The notes: generated from the sequence alone by a model not told the origin. A stretch of DNA of 32,030 nt from Actinomadura sp. KC345 (GCF_004348515.1 NZ_SMKH01000058.1:1-32030); one strand, 5' to 3'; shown: positions 13,519 through 22,715, numbered from the stretch's first letter. Translations and numbers: made by a program.

Positions 13519-14445
13519 ATGGAAGGCGACACCCTGTACACGATCGGCGAGCTGGCACGCCGCACCGGCCTCTCGGTGCGGACGATCCGGTTCTACTCCG
13601 ACGAGGGCGTGGTGCCGGCGACCTCACGTACCGCAGCCGGATACCGGCTGTACGACGTGGAAGCCGTCGCGCGCCTCGACCTGGTACGGACGCTGCGCGA
13701 CCTCGGCGTCGATCTCGGCACGATCCGGCGGGTGCTGGACCACGAGATCGGCGTGAACGAGGTCGCGACGACGCACGCCGAAGCGCTGGACGTCCAGATC
13801 CGGACGCTCCGGCTGCGCCGGGCCGTGCTGCGGGCGGTCGCCAAGCGAGGATCCAGTCCCGAGGAGATCGAAATCATGCACAAACTCGCGAGGCTCTCCG
13901 ACGAGGAGCGCCGCCGCATCATCACCGACTTCATCGACGAGTCGTTCGCCGGGCTCGACGTGGACCCGGGCTTCGAGGCGAAGATGCGGTCCGCGCTGCC
14001 GGAACTGCCCGACGACCCCGAGCCCGAGCAGGTCGACGCCTGGGTCGAACTGGCCGAGCTGGTCGGCGACCCGTCGTTCCGGACGGCGGTGCGGCGGATG
14101 GCCGAGGCCCAGGCCGCCGAGATCGGGAAGGGCACCTACCCCGAGGACGCGGCACGCCTCGGCACGGCGACGGGAGAGAAGATCGCGGCGGCGATGGCCG
14201 ACGGGATCGAGCCGGGTTCGGACGCCGCCCGCCCCATCGTCGACGAGCTGGTGGCCATGTACGCGGAGGCGTACGGCACCACGGACAGCGCCGAGTTCAG
14301 GCACGAGCTGCTGAGGAGGACGGAGCTCGGTACCGACCCGCGCGCGGAGCGGTACTGGCAGCTGATCGCCACCATCAACGGCTGGCCCGTCTGGCCCGCG
14401 ATGACCCCGGCGTTCGAATGGTTCATCGAGGCCCTGCGCGACTAG
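13519..14445 (+). CDS. MerR family transcriptional regulator
   Basis: Regulator of 308 residues. The MerR winged helix spans about 6-75 (LYTIGELARRTGLSVRTIRF, SDEGVVPAT, GYRLYDVEAVARL), followed by a dimerisation helix (about 80-115) and a large acidic C-terminal domain of about 190 residues that is presumably the effector-binding part. That domain was not recognised and has no obvious metal-binding Cys cluster. The start is uncertain: ATG 13507 has GGAGG only 4 nt upstream, while ATG 13519 would be leaderless from the MerR-type promoter, in which 13507 falls inside the -10. The second is preferred. The gene is divergent from the barstar gene and converges on the GT87-type gene. Confidence 0.9.
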   Translation: MEGDTLYTIGELARRTGLSVRTIRFYSDEGVVPATSRTAAGYRLYDVEAVARLDLVRTLRDLGVDLGTIRRVLDHEIGVNEVATTHAEALDVQIRTLRLRRAVLRAVAKRGSSPEEIEIMHKLARLSDEERRRIITDFIDESFAGLDVDPGFEAKMRSALPELPDDPEPEQVDAWVELAELVGDPSFRTAVRRMAEAQAAEIGKGTYPEDAARLGTATGEKIAAAMADGIEPGSDAARPIVDELVAMYAEAYGTTDSAEFRHELLRRTELGTDPRAERYWQLIATINGWPVWPAMTPAFEWFIEALRD

Positions 14446-14451
14446 CGGGAC

Positions 14452-14480
14452 CCGCGCGGCCGGGGAAGGGCTCCGCGCGG
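14452..14480. terminator. Inverted repeat between convergent merR and GT87-type genes
   Basis: CCGCGCGG occurs at 14452-14459 and again at 14473-14480. The word is its own complement, so the two copies can form an 8-bp stem with a 13-nt loop. It fills the 35-bp gap between two convergent stops. Confidence 0.45.
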
Positions 14481-15926
14481 CTAGGAAGGTGCTGGGGCGC
14501 CGGCGTGGCGACGGCCGCGCCAGCGTCCCAGCGAGATCACGTCGTCCGCGTCGTCGAGGAGGCCGCCGGCCGGATCGTCCACGCCGTCCGACCGGACCGC
14601 GTCGGCGGACGGCCGCAGGATCTCCCACACCACCAGTGCCGCCAGCGCCAGGACCGTGACGAACCGCGCGAGCAGCGCGAGGTGGTAGACCCCCTGGCTG
14701 ATGCCGCCCTCGGGCGCGTCGAAGCTCAGCACCGCCGACAGCGTCCCGGACAGATCGGCGCCCTCGGTCTGGGCGGAGACCGACAGCAGGAACCACCAGA
14801 TGCCGAAGAAGTAGACGATCTCGCCGACCTGCCACACCACGAACGCCGGCAGCTTCGGACGCGCCAGGACGACGAGCGGCAGCAACCACAGCACGTACTG
14901 CGGCGACCAGACCTTGTTCGGCAGCATGAACGCGACCAGCACGAGGAACATCAGCTGCGGCAGGCGCGGCCGCTCCGGGGCGGCGAGCGCGAGGACGGCG
15001 ATCCCCGCGGCCAGGACGAGGAACGTGCCCGTCCCGAGGAGATTGAGCTGCCCGGTCTCCGACGACACGTTCTCCAGCCCGTGCTCCTGGAGGAAGAAGA
15101 AGATCGAGCCCCAGTCGACGCCGCGTCCCTGGCTGAAGGTGTAGAACTCCTTCCAGCCGTCCCACGCGAACAGCATCACGGGCAGGTTGACCGCGAGCCA
15201 GGCGCCCGCGGTGCCGGCGAGCATCCGTCCCATGGCGCGCCACTGCCCGGCGCGCACGCACAGCAGGACCAGTGGTCCGAGGAACAGCAGCGGGTAGAAC
15301 TTCGCCGCGATCGCCAGCCCGAGCATCGCGCCCGCGAGCGCCGGGCGGCGCACCGACCAGGCGGCGAGCGCCAGCGCGGACAGCGCCACCGCGAGCAGGT
15401 CCCAGTTGATGTAGGCGGTGAGCAGCAGCGAGGGGGACAGCGCCACCATCAGGCCGGCGCGGAGCGAGCGCCGTCCGGCCACGTACGCGGTGGCGAGGAC
15501 GGCCACGACCGCGAGGACGGCGAGCAGCAGCGCGGTGATGTTGAAGAACGCCAGCCCGCGGGCGCCCACGTCGAACGGCTGCGCCAGCCAGGCGACCACC
15601 TGCATGAAGGCGCCGGACAGCACCGGGTACTCCACGTACTGGATGTCCGAGCCGGTCAGTACGTCGAAGTACGGGGTCTTGCCTTCGCTCAGCCCGCGCA
15701 CGTAGTAGAGGGGATAGATGTCGGTGTAGCAGGCGTTCGACGTCGTCTGGAGGAAATCGAACTTCGCCGACGAGCAGGGCTGCTTCTGCAGCCAGCCGAG
15801 CAGGCACACGAACGCGGTGAGGCCCGCCAGCACCGGCCCGAAGCGTCTGAGCCGCCCGGGGTCGTCCACCTCGTCGGTGCCGGTGCCGGACGCGGACTTC
15901 TTGAGCCTCTCGGATGACGAAGCCAT
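14481..15926 (-). CDS. Polytopic membrane protein, GT87/DUF2029-type (Rv0051-like)
   Basis: Integral membrane protein of 481 residues with about ten to twelve hydrophobic helices. It resembles GT87-type polyprenyl-phosphate-dependent mannosyltransferases: an extracytoplasmic loop after the first helix (SNACYTDIYPLYYVRGLSEG, then TPYFD and QYVEYPVLSGAFMQ), later LLLTAYINWDLLAVALSALA, AIAAKFYPLLFLGP and NKVWSPQYVLWLLPL. Such enzymes use lipid-linked sugar to glycosylate envelope polymers; donor and acceptor are unknown. The position next to ponA-type genes matches Rv0050-Rv0051. An open TTG at 15935 precedes the chosen ATG at 15926; the latter follows a -10-like TAGTCT by 9 nt. The C-terminal tail is hydrophilic and Asp-rich, then basic. 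Confidence 0.88.
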   Translation of the reverse strand: MASSSERLKKSASGTGTDEVDDPGRLRRFGPVLAGLTAFVCLLGWLQKQPCSSAKFDFLQTTSNACYTDIYPLYYVRGLSEGKTPYFDVLTGSDIQYVEYPVLSGAFMQVVAWLAQPFDVGARGLAFFNITALLLAVLAVVAVLATAYVAGRRSLRAGLMVALSPSLLLTAYINWDLLAVALSALALAAWSVRRPALAGAMLGLAIAAKFYPLLFLGPLVLLCVRAGQWRAMGRMLAGTAGAWLAVNLPVMLFAWDGWKEFYTFSQGRGVDWGSIFFFLQEHGLENVSSETGQLNLLGTGTFLVLAAGIAVLALAAPERPRLPQLMFLVLVAFMLPNKVWSPQYVLWLLPLVVLARPKLPAFVVWQVGEIVYFFGIWWFLLSVSAQTEGADLSGTLSAVLSFDAPEGGISQGVYHLALLARFVTVLALAALVVWEILRPSADAVRSDGVDDPAGGLLDDADDVISLGRWRGRRHAGAPAPS

Positions 15927-15935
15927 AGGCAGCAA

Positions 15936-15941
15936 GACTAT
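15936..15941 (-). promoter_or_regulatory. -10 element TAGTCT of the GT87-type gene
   Basis: Minus-strand TAGTCT ends 9 nt before the ATG at 15926, suggesting a leaderless or nearly leaderless transcript separate from the PBP gene upstream. Confidence 0.4.
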
Positions 15942-15984
15942 TGGTCATCGCGCCCACCCTGGGACACGCCCGCCGGAAACGGGA

Positions 15985-16015
15985 ACGGCCCGGAACCCCG
16001 AGGGCTCCGGGCCGT
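15985..16015 (-). terminator. Terminator hairpin downstream of the first PBP gene
   Basis: ACGGCCCGGA (15985-15994) pairs perfectly with TCCGGGCCGT (16006-16015), and CCC/GGG inside the loop can extend it. It starts 38 nt after the PBP stop at 16054 and separates that gene from the GT87-type gene. Confidence 0.7.
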
Positions 16016-16053
16016 GCCGCCTGGACGGGCGGGGACGCGTGTCCCGTCCGCCG

Positions 16054-18780
16054 CTAGTTGCGGCTGCCGCCGTTCGGGTTGGGAGGATCCTGCTGGTCCT
16101 CGTCCCGGCAGACGGGATGGTTCTGGTTCTGAGGCCGCGCGCACCACCAGCCCGTGTCCCCCTCCGGGGGCAGGCTCGGATCGCATCCGGCCGGCAGGCC
16201 GAGCTGGTTGCAGGGCTGTCCCGGCCCTGGCGGGCTGCTCGGCGAGTTGGTCGGGCTCGGCGACTCCGACGGGCAGCCCGGCCGCTGGTTCGGCTGGCCC
16301 GGCCGGCAGTCCGGCGAGGTGGTGGGGCTCGGCGTGTTCGACGGCGTCGGCGCCGGCGTCGCCTTCGCCCACGGAGCGACCTCGCCGCCGTTGACCGGCG
16401 GGGGGAACTGCGTGATCGGCTTGTTCTCCAGGGCCTTGGTCATGAACTTCTTGAACAGGTCGGCGGGGACCGTACCACCGTAGACCTGGCTGTAGTTGCC
16501 CACACCGATCAGCGACTTGCGGTTCCCGTTCTTGTCCTGGCGCCACATCGCCGACGCCGTCACGAGCTCAGGCGTGTAGCCGACGAACCAGGCCGACTTG
16601 TTCTCGTCCGTCGTACCGGTCTTGCCGGCGACCGGGCGGCTGCCGAGGCTCGCGCGCTCACCGGTACCGGACGTGACGACCGCGCGCATCGCCGAGGTGG
16701 CGTCCGCCGCGACGCCCTCGGAGAACGCCCGCACCGGCGTCTCGTACGGCAGCTTCTCCAGGACCTCCCCCTTCTCGTTGGTGATCGGGTTGCCCTGGTT
16801 GTCGGTGACCTCGTCGATCACGTGCGCCTGCCGGTGCTGGCCGCCCCCGGCGAACGTCGAGTAGACCGAGGCCATCGTGACCGGGGTCGTGTCGATGACG
16901 CCGAGCGGCAGCGAGGTGTAGTTGGCGTTGAGGTTCTCGGTGTCCTTGGGGATGCCCATCTTCTTGGCCATCTCCACGACGTTGGACAGCTGGACCTTCT
17001 GCCCCAGCTCGACGTACGACGTGTTGATCGACATCGCCGTCATCTGCTTGAGGTTGTAGACGCCGTTCTCCGCGCGGTTGTCGTTGGTGAACGTCGCGCC
17101 GTTGATCGTCCGCTTGTAGCTGCCGTCCATCGTGGTGTTCAGGCTGATGCCCTGGTCGAGGGCGGTGGCCAGGACGATCGGCTTGAACGACGAACCCGGC
17201 TGCACGCTCCCCTGGAAGGAGTTGTCGAACTGCTGCTTGCGGAAGTCGGGGCCGCCGTAGGCCGCGACCACACCACCCGTCTTCGGGTCGACCGCCGTCA
17301 GCCCGAACTGGATGTCGTTGCCGAGCCCGTTCTCCTTCCGGATCTGCTGGACGGCCTTGTTGGTGTAGTCCTGCAGATCCTTGTTGAACGTGGTCTTGAT
17401 CTTCAGCCCGCTCGCCATCATCTCGTCGGTGATGCCGAGCGACTTCAGCTCCGCCTCCACCCGGGCCGTCAGATAGCCGGAGTTCGGGTCGTCCGGGACG
17501 TCGCTCCAGTTCTCCTGGGTCTGCGGGAACTTCGCCGCCGCGCGCTTGCCCGGGTCGAGCCATTTCTGCTCGACCATCCCGTCGAGGACGTAGTTCCAGC
17601 GGTCGATCAGCGCCTGCTTGGCCGGGTTGGACGCCGGGCCGAAGGTGGCGAAGTAGTAGGGACGCTGGATCATCGCGGCGAGCATCGCCGCCTCGGACTC
17701 GTTGATCTTGTGCACGGGCTTGTGGAAGTACGCGCGGGAGGCCGCCTGGACACCGAACGAGTGGCGTCCGAACGGGACGGTGTTCAGGTACAGCTCAAGG
17801 ATCTTCTCCTTCTCCATCTCCTGGCCGAGACGGATGGAGATCAGAATCTCCTTGAACTTGCGGCTGATCGTCCGGTCGCGGCTGAGGCCCGCGTAGTAGT
17901 TCCGGGCCATCTGCTGCGTGATCGTCGAGGCGCCCGCGACGTCGCCGCCGGTCGCCGCGCGGAAAATCGCGCCCGCGATACCGGTCGGCGAGATGCCCGG
18001 CTCGGTCCAGAAGCCGCGGTCCTCCGCCGCGAGGATCGCGTTCTGGACGTGCTTCGGCACCTTCTCCAGCGGGACGTTCTCGCGGTGCGTGCCGATCCGG
18101 GCGAGCGGCGAGCCGTCCGAGTACGTGATCACCGACTCCTGACGGATCGCGTCCTGCTGCTTCTCCGTCGGGATGGGCGTGTTGGCGTACGCGACGACGA
18201 CGAGCACCGTCGTGGCGAGGATCATCACCGCGATGGCGGCGACGATGATCTTCCAGGACGGTATGTAGCGCCGCCAGCCGGCCTTCTCCGGATCGTCGGG
18301 CTTGGACCGCTTGCCGCGTCGCTCGTCCCCCCAGAAGCCGCCGTCCCCGGAACCGCCGGGGCCACCCGGACCGCCGCCGGGACCACCGGGACCGCGGCCG
18401 CCGGGACCACGCCCGCCGGGTCCGCCCGGCCCACCGGGTCCGCCCGGCCCACCGGGTCCGCCCGGTCCACCTGGGCCGCCGCGTCCGCCGCGGCCGCCAC
18501 CGGCACCGCCGCGGCCGCCGGGACGGCCGCCCGGCCCCGACCCCATGGCCGATGAGGCGGCGCGGCGCTTGCCGCCGCCGCCGGGTGCGCCCATCCGTGC
18601 GGGGCCGCCGGAGCGTCCGCCCTGCCTGCCGCCGGGGCGCGGGCCCTTGCCGGGCGCGGGCGAGCCGGACGGTCCGCCACGCGGACCACCGGCGGGCGCG
18701 CCCGAACCGCCGGGACGGGGGGCTCCCCTCCGGCCGGGGCCATCTCCGTGTTCCGGTCCGTATCGGCTTCGGTTACTCAC
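16054..18780 (-). CDS. Class A penicillin-binding protein (glycosyltransferase/transpeptidase), copy 1
   Basis: Bifunctional peptidoglycan synthase of 908 residues. A disordered Gly/Pro/Arg-rich cytoplasmic head (about 1-165, with a run of GGP units near 100-123) is followed by one transmembrane helix (about 176-198). The GT51 domain has AAEDRGFW with catalytic Glu253 and STITQQMARNYY. The transpeptidase has SSFK (Ser530, Lys533), SIN (584-586) and KTGT (720-723), so both activities look intact. A secreted Pro/Ser/Asn-rich tail (about 806-908) has six Cys and ends WWCARPQNQNHPVCR before a short acidic stretch. The start is GTG at 18780 with TGAGGT upstream. Related to mycobacterial PonA1. It is tandem with a larger paralogue. 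Confidence 0.96.
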   Translation of the reverse strand: MSNRSRYGPEHGDGPGRRGAPRPGGSGAPAGGPRGGPSGSPAPGKGPRPGGRQGGRSGGPARMGAPGGGGKRRAASSAMGSGPGGRPGGRGGAGGGRGGRGGPGGPGGPGGPGGPGGPGGPGGRGPGGRGPGGPGGGPGGPGGSGDGGFWGDERRGKRSKPDDPEKAGWRRYIPSWKIIVAAIAVMILATTVLVVVAYANTPIPTEKQQDAIRQESVITYSDGSPLARIGTHRENVPLEKVPKHVQNAILAAEDRGFWTEPGISPTGIAGAIFRAATGGDVAGASTITQQMARNYYAGLSRDRTISRKFKEILISIRLGQEMEKEKILELYLNTVPFGRHSFGVQAASRAYFHKPVHKINESEAAMLAAMIQRPYYFATFGPASNPAKQALIDRWNYVLDGMVEQKWLDPGKRAAAKFPQTQENWSDVPDDPNSGYLTARVEAELKSLGITDEMMASGLKIKTTFNKDLQDYTNKAVQQIRKENGLGNDIQFGLTAVDPKTGGVVAAYGGPDFRKQQFDNSFQGSVQPGSSFKPIVLATALDQGISLNTTMDGSYKRTINGATFTNDNRAENGVYNLKQMTAMSINTSYVELGQKVQLSNVVEMAKKMGIPKDTENLNANYTSLPLGVIDTTPVTMASVYSTFAGGGQHRQAHVIDEVTDNQGNPITNEKGEVLEKLPYETPVRAFSEGVAADATSAMRAVVTSGTGERASLGSRPVAGKTGTTDENKSAWFVGYTPELVTASAMWRQDKNGNRKSLIGVGNYSQVYGGTVPADLFKKFMTKALENKPITQFPPPVNGGEVAPWAKATPAPTPSNTPSPTTSPDCRPGQPNQRPGCPSESPSPTNSPSSPPGPGQPCNQLGLPAGCDPSLPPEGDTGWWCARPQNQNHPVCRDEDQQDPPNPNGGSRN

Positions 18781-18827
18781 GCGACCTCATCAACTGGGGT
18801 ACGGCTGTGCGTCGTCAGAGAGTACTG
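18773..18827 (-). promoter_or_regulatory. Leader of PBP copy 1, shared with copy 2
   Basis: The 22 bp at 18773-18794, spanning the ribosome site and GTG start, are identical to 22613-22634 before PBP copy 2. AGAGTACTG at 18819-18827 also recurs before copy 2, read as CAGTACTCT in the gene direction; TACTCT could be a -10. Common ancestry or common control of both genes is implied. Confidence 0.5.
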
Positions 18828-18984
18828 CGCACCCGGTGGCGCGGGGGCCGATGGGACAAGGCTTTCCGCTTCCCGGCCGTCCGGACGCGTTCGATCATGC
18901 CCGCTGGCGTGCGGTGATCGGCGAACATGCTTCATGTCACACCACCGCCTCCACTGGGGGGTTCGGGCAGGGGGGCCGCCGGGT

Positions 18985-21900
18985 TCATTCCGGTGGCCTC
19001 GACAGTGGCAACAGCGGCACGAGACCCGCCGCTCCGGGCCGGCTGTTGGGCTCCGCTCCACGGCCCCCTCTCCTGCCGCGGCAAGCCGGGTCGCCCTGGT
19101 GAAGCTGGCACCACCACCGCGGCGGCGGGTTGCTCGGTGGCTTGTTCGGGTCGCAGTCGCCGTTCTGGAACGGGGACTGGCACGCCGGTTTGTCGCCGTC
19201 GTCGCCGTCGTCACCGTCGTCGCCGTCGCCCTGGCAGCGCGGGTCGAAGCGGCCGATCGGCTCGTCGCACCACGGTGGCCTGTCGTCCTCCTCCTTCTTC
19301 GGAGGCTTCGCCCACTTCTGCACGATCCCGCCCCATGCCGGCGGCGGGAACTGCTGCACCTCCATGCCCTGCATGGCGTTCGTCATGTAGGACTTCCAGA
19401 TGCGGGCGGGGATCGTTCCGCCCTCCACGGTGCCGATCCCGGGCAGGACCACGGACTTCTTCTTGCCGTCCGGCCCGGTGTCGTCGTTGTAGAGCGTCAC
19501 CGCAGTGGAGATCTGCGGGGTGTACCCGACGAACCACGTCGCGACGTTCCGGTCGGTGGTACCGGTCTTCCCGGCGGCCGGACGGCCCGGCAGCGCCGCC
19601 GCCGTCGCGGTCCCGCCCTTGACGACCTGCTGCATCGCGTAGGTGGCGTCCGCGGCGACCTTCGCGTCGAAGACCCGGCGCTTCTCGTACTTCGGATTCA
19701 ACCGGACCGACTTGTTGTCGGACTCCCTGACCTGCCGGATCACATGCGGCTGGTGGTAGACGCCGCCGTTGGCGAACACCGCGTAGCCCGCCGCCTGCTC
19801 GATCGGCCTGATGTTGTTGACGCCGAGCGCGAGGTTCAGGCAGCAGCTGTGCGGTTCCAGCAGGTCGCCCGCGATCCCGGCGTCGGTCTCGGTCTTGATC
19901 ACCTCTTCGATGCCGACCTTGCCCATCAGCTGGATGAACGCGGTGTTCACCGAGTCCTTGGTCGCCGTGACCATGTCGACCGGGGTGCCCACGTCATGGG
20001 TGTTGGGGACCAGGACGGCATTCGGGTCGTCCTTCGACACCACGCTGCCGTCCGGCCCGATCGGCGTCTTCGACTTCCCCTCAAGGGTGCTCTTCAGGCT
20101 GTAGTTCTGCTTCAGCGCCGTCGCCAGCACGTACGGCTTCATCGCCGAGCCGCCCTGGGCCGAGCCCTGCCACACGTTGTTGAAGGACTGGTCGAGGTAG
20201 TCGGGACCGCCGTAGAAGGCCACGACCTCGCCGTTCGCGCTGTTCACCGACACGACCCCGACGCGGATCTTCTTCTTCGCGAGCTTCTTCGGGTTCACCT
20301 GCGGGACGGTCTTCTCGGCCGCCCTCTTGGCCATCGCCATCCGCTTGCGGTTGAACGTGGTGTAGACGCGCAGGCCCTTGGTCGTCAGTTCCTTCTCGTC
20401 GATCCCCAGGCGGCGGAGCTCCTCCTGGGCGCGCATCAGCATGTAACCGCGCTGGCCGCCGTACAGCTGGTCGCTGGTACCGGCCCTCCTGATCTTGGGC
20501 AGGCCCTGCTGGATGTACTTGTTGGCCTCGGCCTCGCTGAGCTTGCCCATCGAGACCATGCCCTTGAGCGTGTACTCGTACCTGCCGGTCGCCCACTTCT
20601 CGTTCGCCTTGACGGCCGGGTCCCGGTTCGGGTTCTGGATGATGCCGCCGAGGATGGCAGCCTCGCCGTGGTCGAGCTTCCAGACGTCCTTCCCGAAGTA
20701 CTCGCGGGAGGCGGCCTGAATGCCGTACGTGTTGCGGCCCAGGTAGATCGTGTTCAGGTACAGCTTGAGGATCTCGTTCTTGCTGTGCTTGTCCTCCAGC
20801 TTCATCGCGATGAACAGCTCCTTGAACTTCCGGCTCATCGTCCGGTTGTTCGGGTCGGAGTAGTAGTTCTTCGCCAGCTGCTGCGTGACCGTGGACCCGC
20901 CGCCCGACCCGCCGGTCAGGTTGTCCCACACCGCCCGCGTGGTGCCCTTCACCGAGAAGCCGGGGTCGCTGTAGAAGCTGCGGTTCTCCGCCGCCAGCAC
21001 CGCGTTCTGGACGTGCGGCGGAACCTTCTCCAGCTCGACGCTCTGCCGCTTCTTGCCGACCCGGCCGATCTCCTTGCCGTCGGTGTAGTAGAAGATCGAC
21101 GCCTGGTCCTCGACGCCCGCCACCGTCGGCTCCTCGGGCGTCGGCGTGTTCGCGTAGGCGACCCAGATCAGCGTGATGAACGCCGCGAGCCCCAGCCCGG
21201 ACACGCCGGCCACGACCTTCCAGGACGGAAAGAACCGCCGCCAGCCCGTGTCCCGCGACCGCAGATGATCGACGAAGCTCGTCTTCTTCGGCGGCCCAGG
21301 CCGCCCCGGCTCGCCGGGACCACCCGGCCCGGAAGGAGTGGCCGCACGAACGCCCCCGCCGCGGAACTTCCCGGTGACCTTCGACCCGAGCCCCTGCCCG
21401 GCCTTCCCGATCCCGCCGAGCTTGTCCTTGTCCTCCGGACTCGCACCGGCCGCACCGACTCCGAACGCCGCGGGCGCACCGCCTGCACCGGGCGCCCCAC
21501 CAGAAGGCACCCCGCCCATCCCGTGTCCTCCGGGCACGCCCTGCTGAGGCCCAGCCATACCCCCGGGACCTCCGGGACTACCCGGTGCACCGAACCCACC
21601 GGCCGCGCCACCGCCACCGGGACCTCCCGGTCCACCAGGCCCCACGGCTCCGGGCCCACCGGCCATACCGCCACCGGGACCTGCCGGGCCGGCGCCACCG
21701 AACCCACCGCCGCCGGGGCCTCCCGGGCCGCCGGACGGCGCGAAGCCACCCGGCTCACGCAGTCCGCCCCGGCCGTCGGCACCGCCCATACCGGCGCCGC
21801 CGGGGCCGCCGGGCGCACCGCCTGCACCCGGCATGCCCATGTCGTTCACCATGTTGGAGCCACCGGACGACCCGAAGCCGCCGGAGGATCCGAAGCCGCC

Positions 21901-22620
21901 GCCCTCCGAGGGAATGGCGGGTCCAGGCGCGGTCGGCGGCGCACCCGGGTCGCTCAGGGGATCGGAGGGGCCAGGCCCGCCCGAGCCGCCGAACCCGCCC
22001 GGCGAACGTGAGCCGCCGATATCGCCCGGGGCGCTCGAACGTCCAGCCATGCCGGGGCCGTTCAGAGGGTCGTTCAGTGGATCGGAGAAACCGGGCCCAC
22101 TCGGCGAGCCGGACCCGCCGCGCCCCATGGCCGAGCCGCTCAGGCCGGAGGGGTCGCTCGGCGCGCTTCCGGGCATGCCGGACTCCCCGTAAGAAGGAGT
22201 CGCGCCAGGCACGCCGCTGGCGCCTGGGCCTCCGCTCAATCCAGAACCGCTCGGACCGCTGTGCGCGGGCGCCCCGCCCAGGCCCGCTGGGTCGCTGTAT
22301 CCGCTCGGCGTGCTCGGACCGCCCAGGGGCGAGCCGCCGGGGTTGGGGGCCGTCGTGGAGGGGCCGGCATCGTTGCCGGGACCGCTCAGGGTGCCGGGGG
22401 CTCCCGGGGCTCCGGGGACGGAGTGGCCGCCCATGAAGCCGGGGCTCTGGAAGTCGTCCGGCGGTCCGGACGGTGCTCCCTGCGCGCCGAAGTCGTACGG
22501 CGCGCCCGGGCCGGGCTCGCCCTGGGCGCCCGGACGGCCGGGGTCGCCGGGACGGGGGACCTGCTGCCCGCCCGGCCTCTGCGACCCGGGTTCCGGTCGG
22601 GGCTGGCTTGGATTACTCAC
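18985..22620 (-). CDS. Class A penicillin-binding protein, copy 2, with very long disordered N-terminus
   Basis: Bifunctional peptidoglycan synthase of 1211 residues, unusually long for the family. About 450 residues of Gly/Pro/Ser-rich cytoplasmic sequence precede one transmembrane helix (about 467-490). The GT51 domain has AAENRSFY with catalytic Glu545 (ENR in place of the usual EDR) and STVTQQLAKNYY. The transpeptidase motifs are SAMK (Ser825, Lys828), SVN (890-892) and KTGT (1018-1021). The secreted tail has Cys pairs, an acidic GDD repeat (about 1131-1143) and RWWCQLHQGDPACR, like the end of copy 1. GTG at 22620 is the start, with TGAGGT upstream. The gene is 204 bp before copy 1 on the same strand and probably has its own promoter. 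Division of labour between the copies is unknown. Confidence 0.95.
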   Translation of the reverse strand: MSNPSQPRPEPGSQRPGGQQVPRPGDPGRPGAQGEPGPGAPYDFGAQGAPSGPPDDFQSPGFMGGHSVPGAPGAPGTLSGPGNDAGPSTTAPNPGGSPLGGPSTPSGYSDPAGLGGAPAHSGPSGSGLSGGPGASGVPGATPSYGESGMPGSAPSDPSGLSGSAMGRGGSGSPSGPGFSDPLNDPLNGPGMAGRSSAPGDIGGSRSPGGFGGSGGPGPSDPLSDPGAPPTAPGPAIPSEGGGFGSSGGFGSSGGSNMVNDMGMPGAGGAPGGPGGAGMGGADGRGGLREPGGFAPSGGPGGPGGGGFGGAGPAGPGGGMAGGPGAVGPGGPGGPGGGGAAGGFGAPGSPGGPGGMAGPQQGVPGGHGMGGVPSGGAPGAGGAPAAFGVGAAGASPEDKDKLGGIGKAGQGLGSKVTGKFRGGGVRAATPSGPGGPGEPGRPGPPKKTSFVDHLRSRDTGWRRFFPSWKVVAGVSGLGLAAFITLIWVAYANTPTPEEPTVAGVEDQASIFYYTDGKEIGRVGKKRQSVELEKVPPHVQNAVLAAENRSFYSDPGFSVKGTTRAVWDNLTGGSGGGSTVTQQLAKNYYSDPNNRTMSRKFKELFIAMKLEDKHSKNEILKLYLNTIYLGRNTYGIQAASREYFGKDVWKLDHGEAAILGGIIQNPNRDPAVKANEKWATGRYEYTLKGMVSMGKLSEAEANKYIQQGLPKIRRAGTSDQLYGGQRGYMLMRAQEELRRLGIDEKELTTKGLRVYTTFNRKRMAMAKRAAEKTVPQVNPKKLAKKKIRVGVVSVNSANGEVVAFYGGPDYLDQSFNNVWQGSAQGGSAMKPYVLATALKQNYSLKSTLEGKSKTPIGPDGSVVSKDDPNAVLVPNTHDVGTPVDMVTATKDSVNTAFIQLMGKVGIEEVIKTETDAGIAGDLLEPHSCCLNLALGVNNIRPIEQAAGYAVFANGGVYHQPHVIRQVRESDNKSVRLNPKYEKRRVFDAKVAADATYAMQQVVKGGTATAAALPGRPAAGKTGTTDRNVATWFVGYTPQISTAVTLYNDDTGPDGKKKSVVLPGIGTVEGGTIPARIWKSYMTNAMQGMEVQQFPPPAWGGIVQKWAKPPKKEEDDRPPWCDEPIGRFDPRCQGDGDDGDDGDDGDKPACQSPFQNGDCDPNKPPSNPPPRWWCQLHQGDPACRGRRGGRGAEPNSRPGAAGLVPLLPLSRPPE

Positions 22621-22715
22621 GCGACCTCATCAACAGGGGACAGCTGGACGTCGCCGGGGCCGGGGGATCGCTCCCCAGCGGTGGCCACGACTCGTGCGCC
22701 GTCCGAAGAGTACTG
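22613..22715 (-). promoter_or_regulatory. Leader of PBP copy 2
   Basis: Besides the 22-bp block at 22613-22634 shared with copy 1, AGAGTACTG recurs at 22707-22715, here 87 bp before the start and not 39 bp as in copy 1. The two leaders thus share both ends but differ by about 48 bp in the middle. Confidence 0.45.

Noticed and set aside
13624-15957. Long minus-strand frame across merR and the GT87-type gene
   Set aside because: It covers merR antisense and the GT87-type gene in another frame; composition is typical of high-GC shadows, and both real genes have clear homology.
18748-22011. Very long plus-strand frame antisense to PBP copy 2
   Set aside because: It arises from the G+C-rich repeats and codon bias of the PBP gene; it has no recognisable domain and the PBP motifs on the minus strand are complete.
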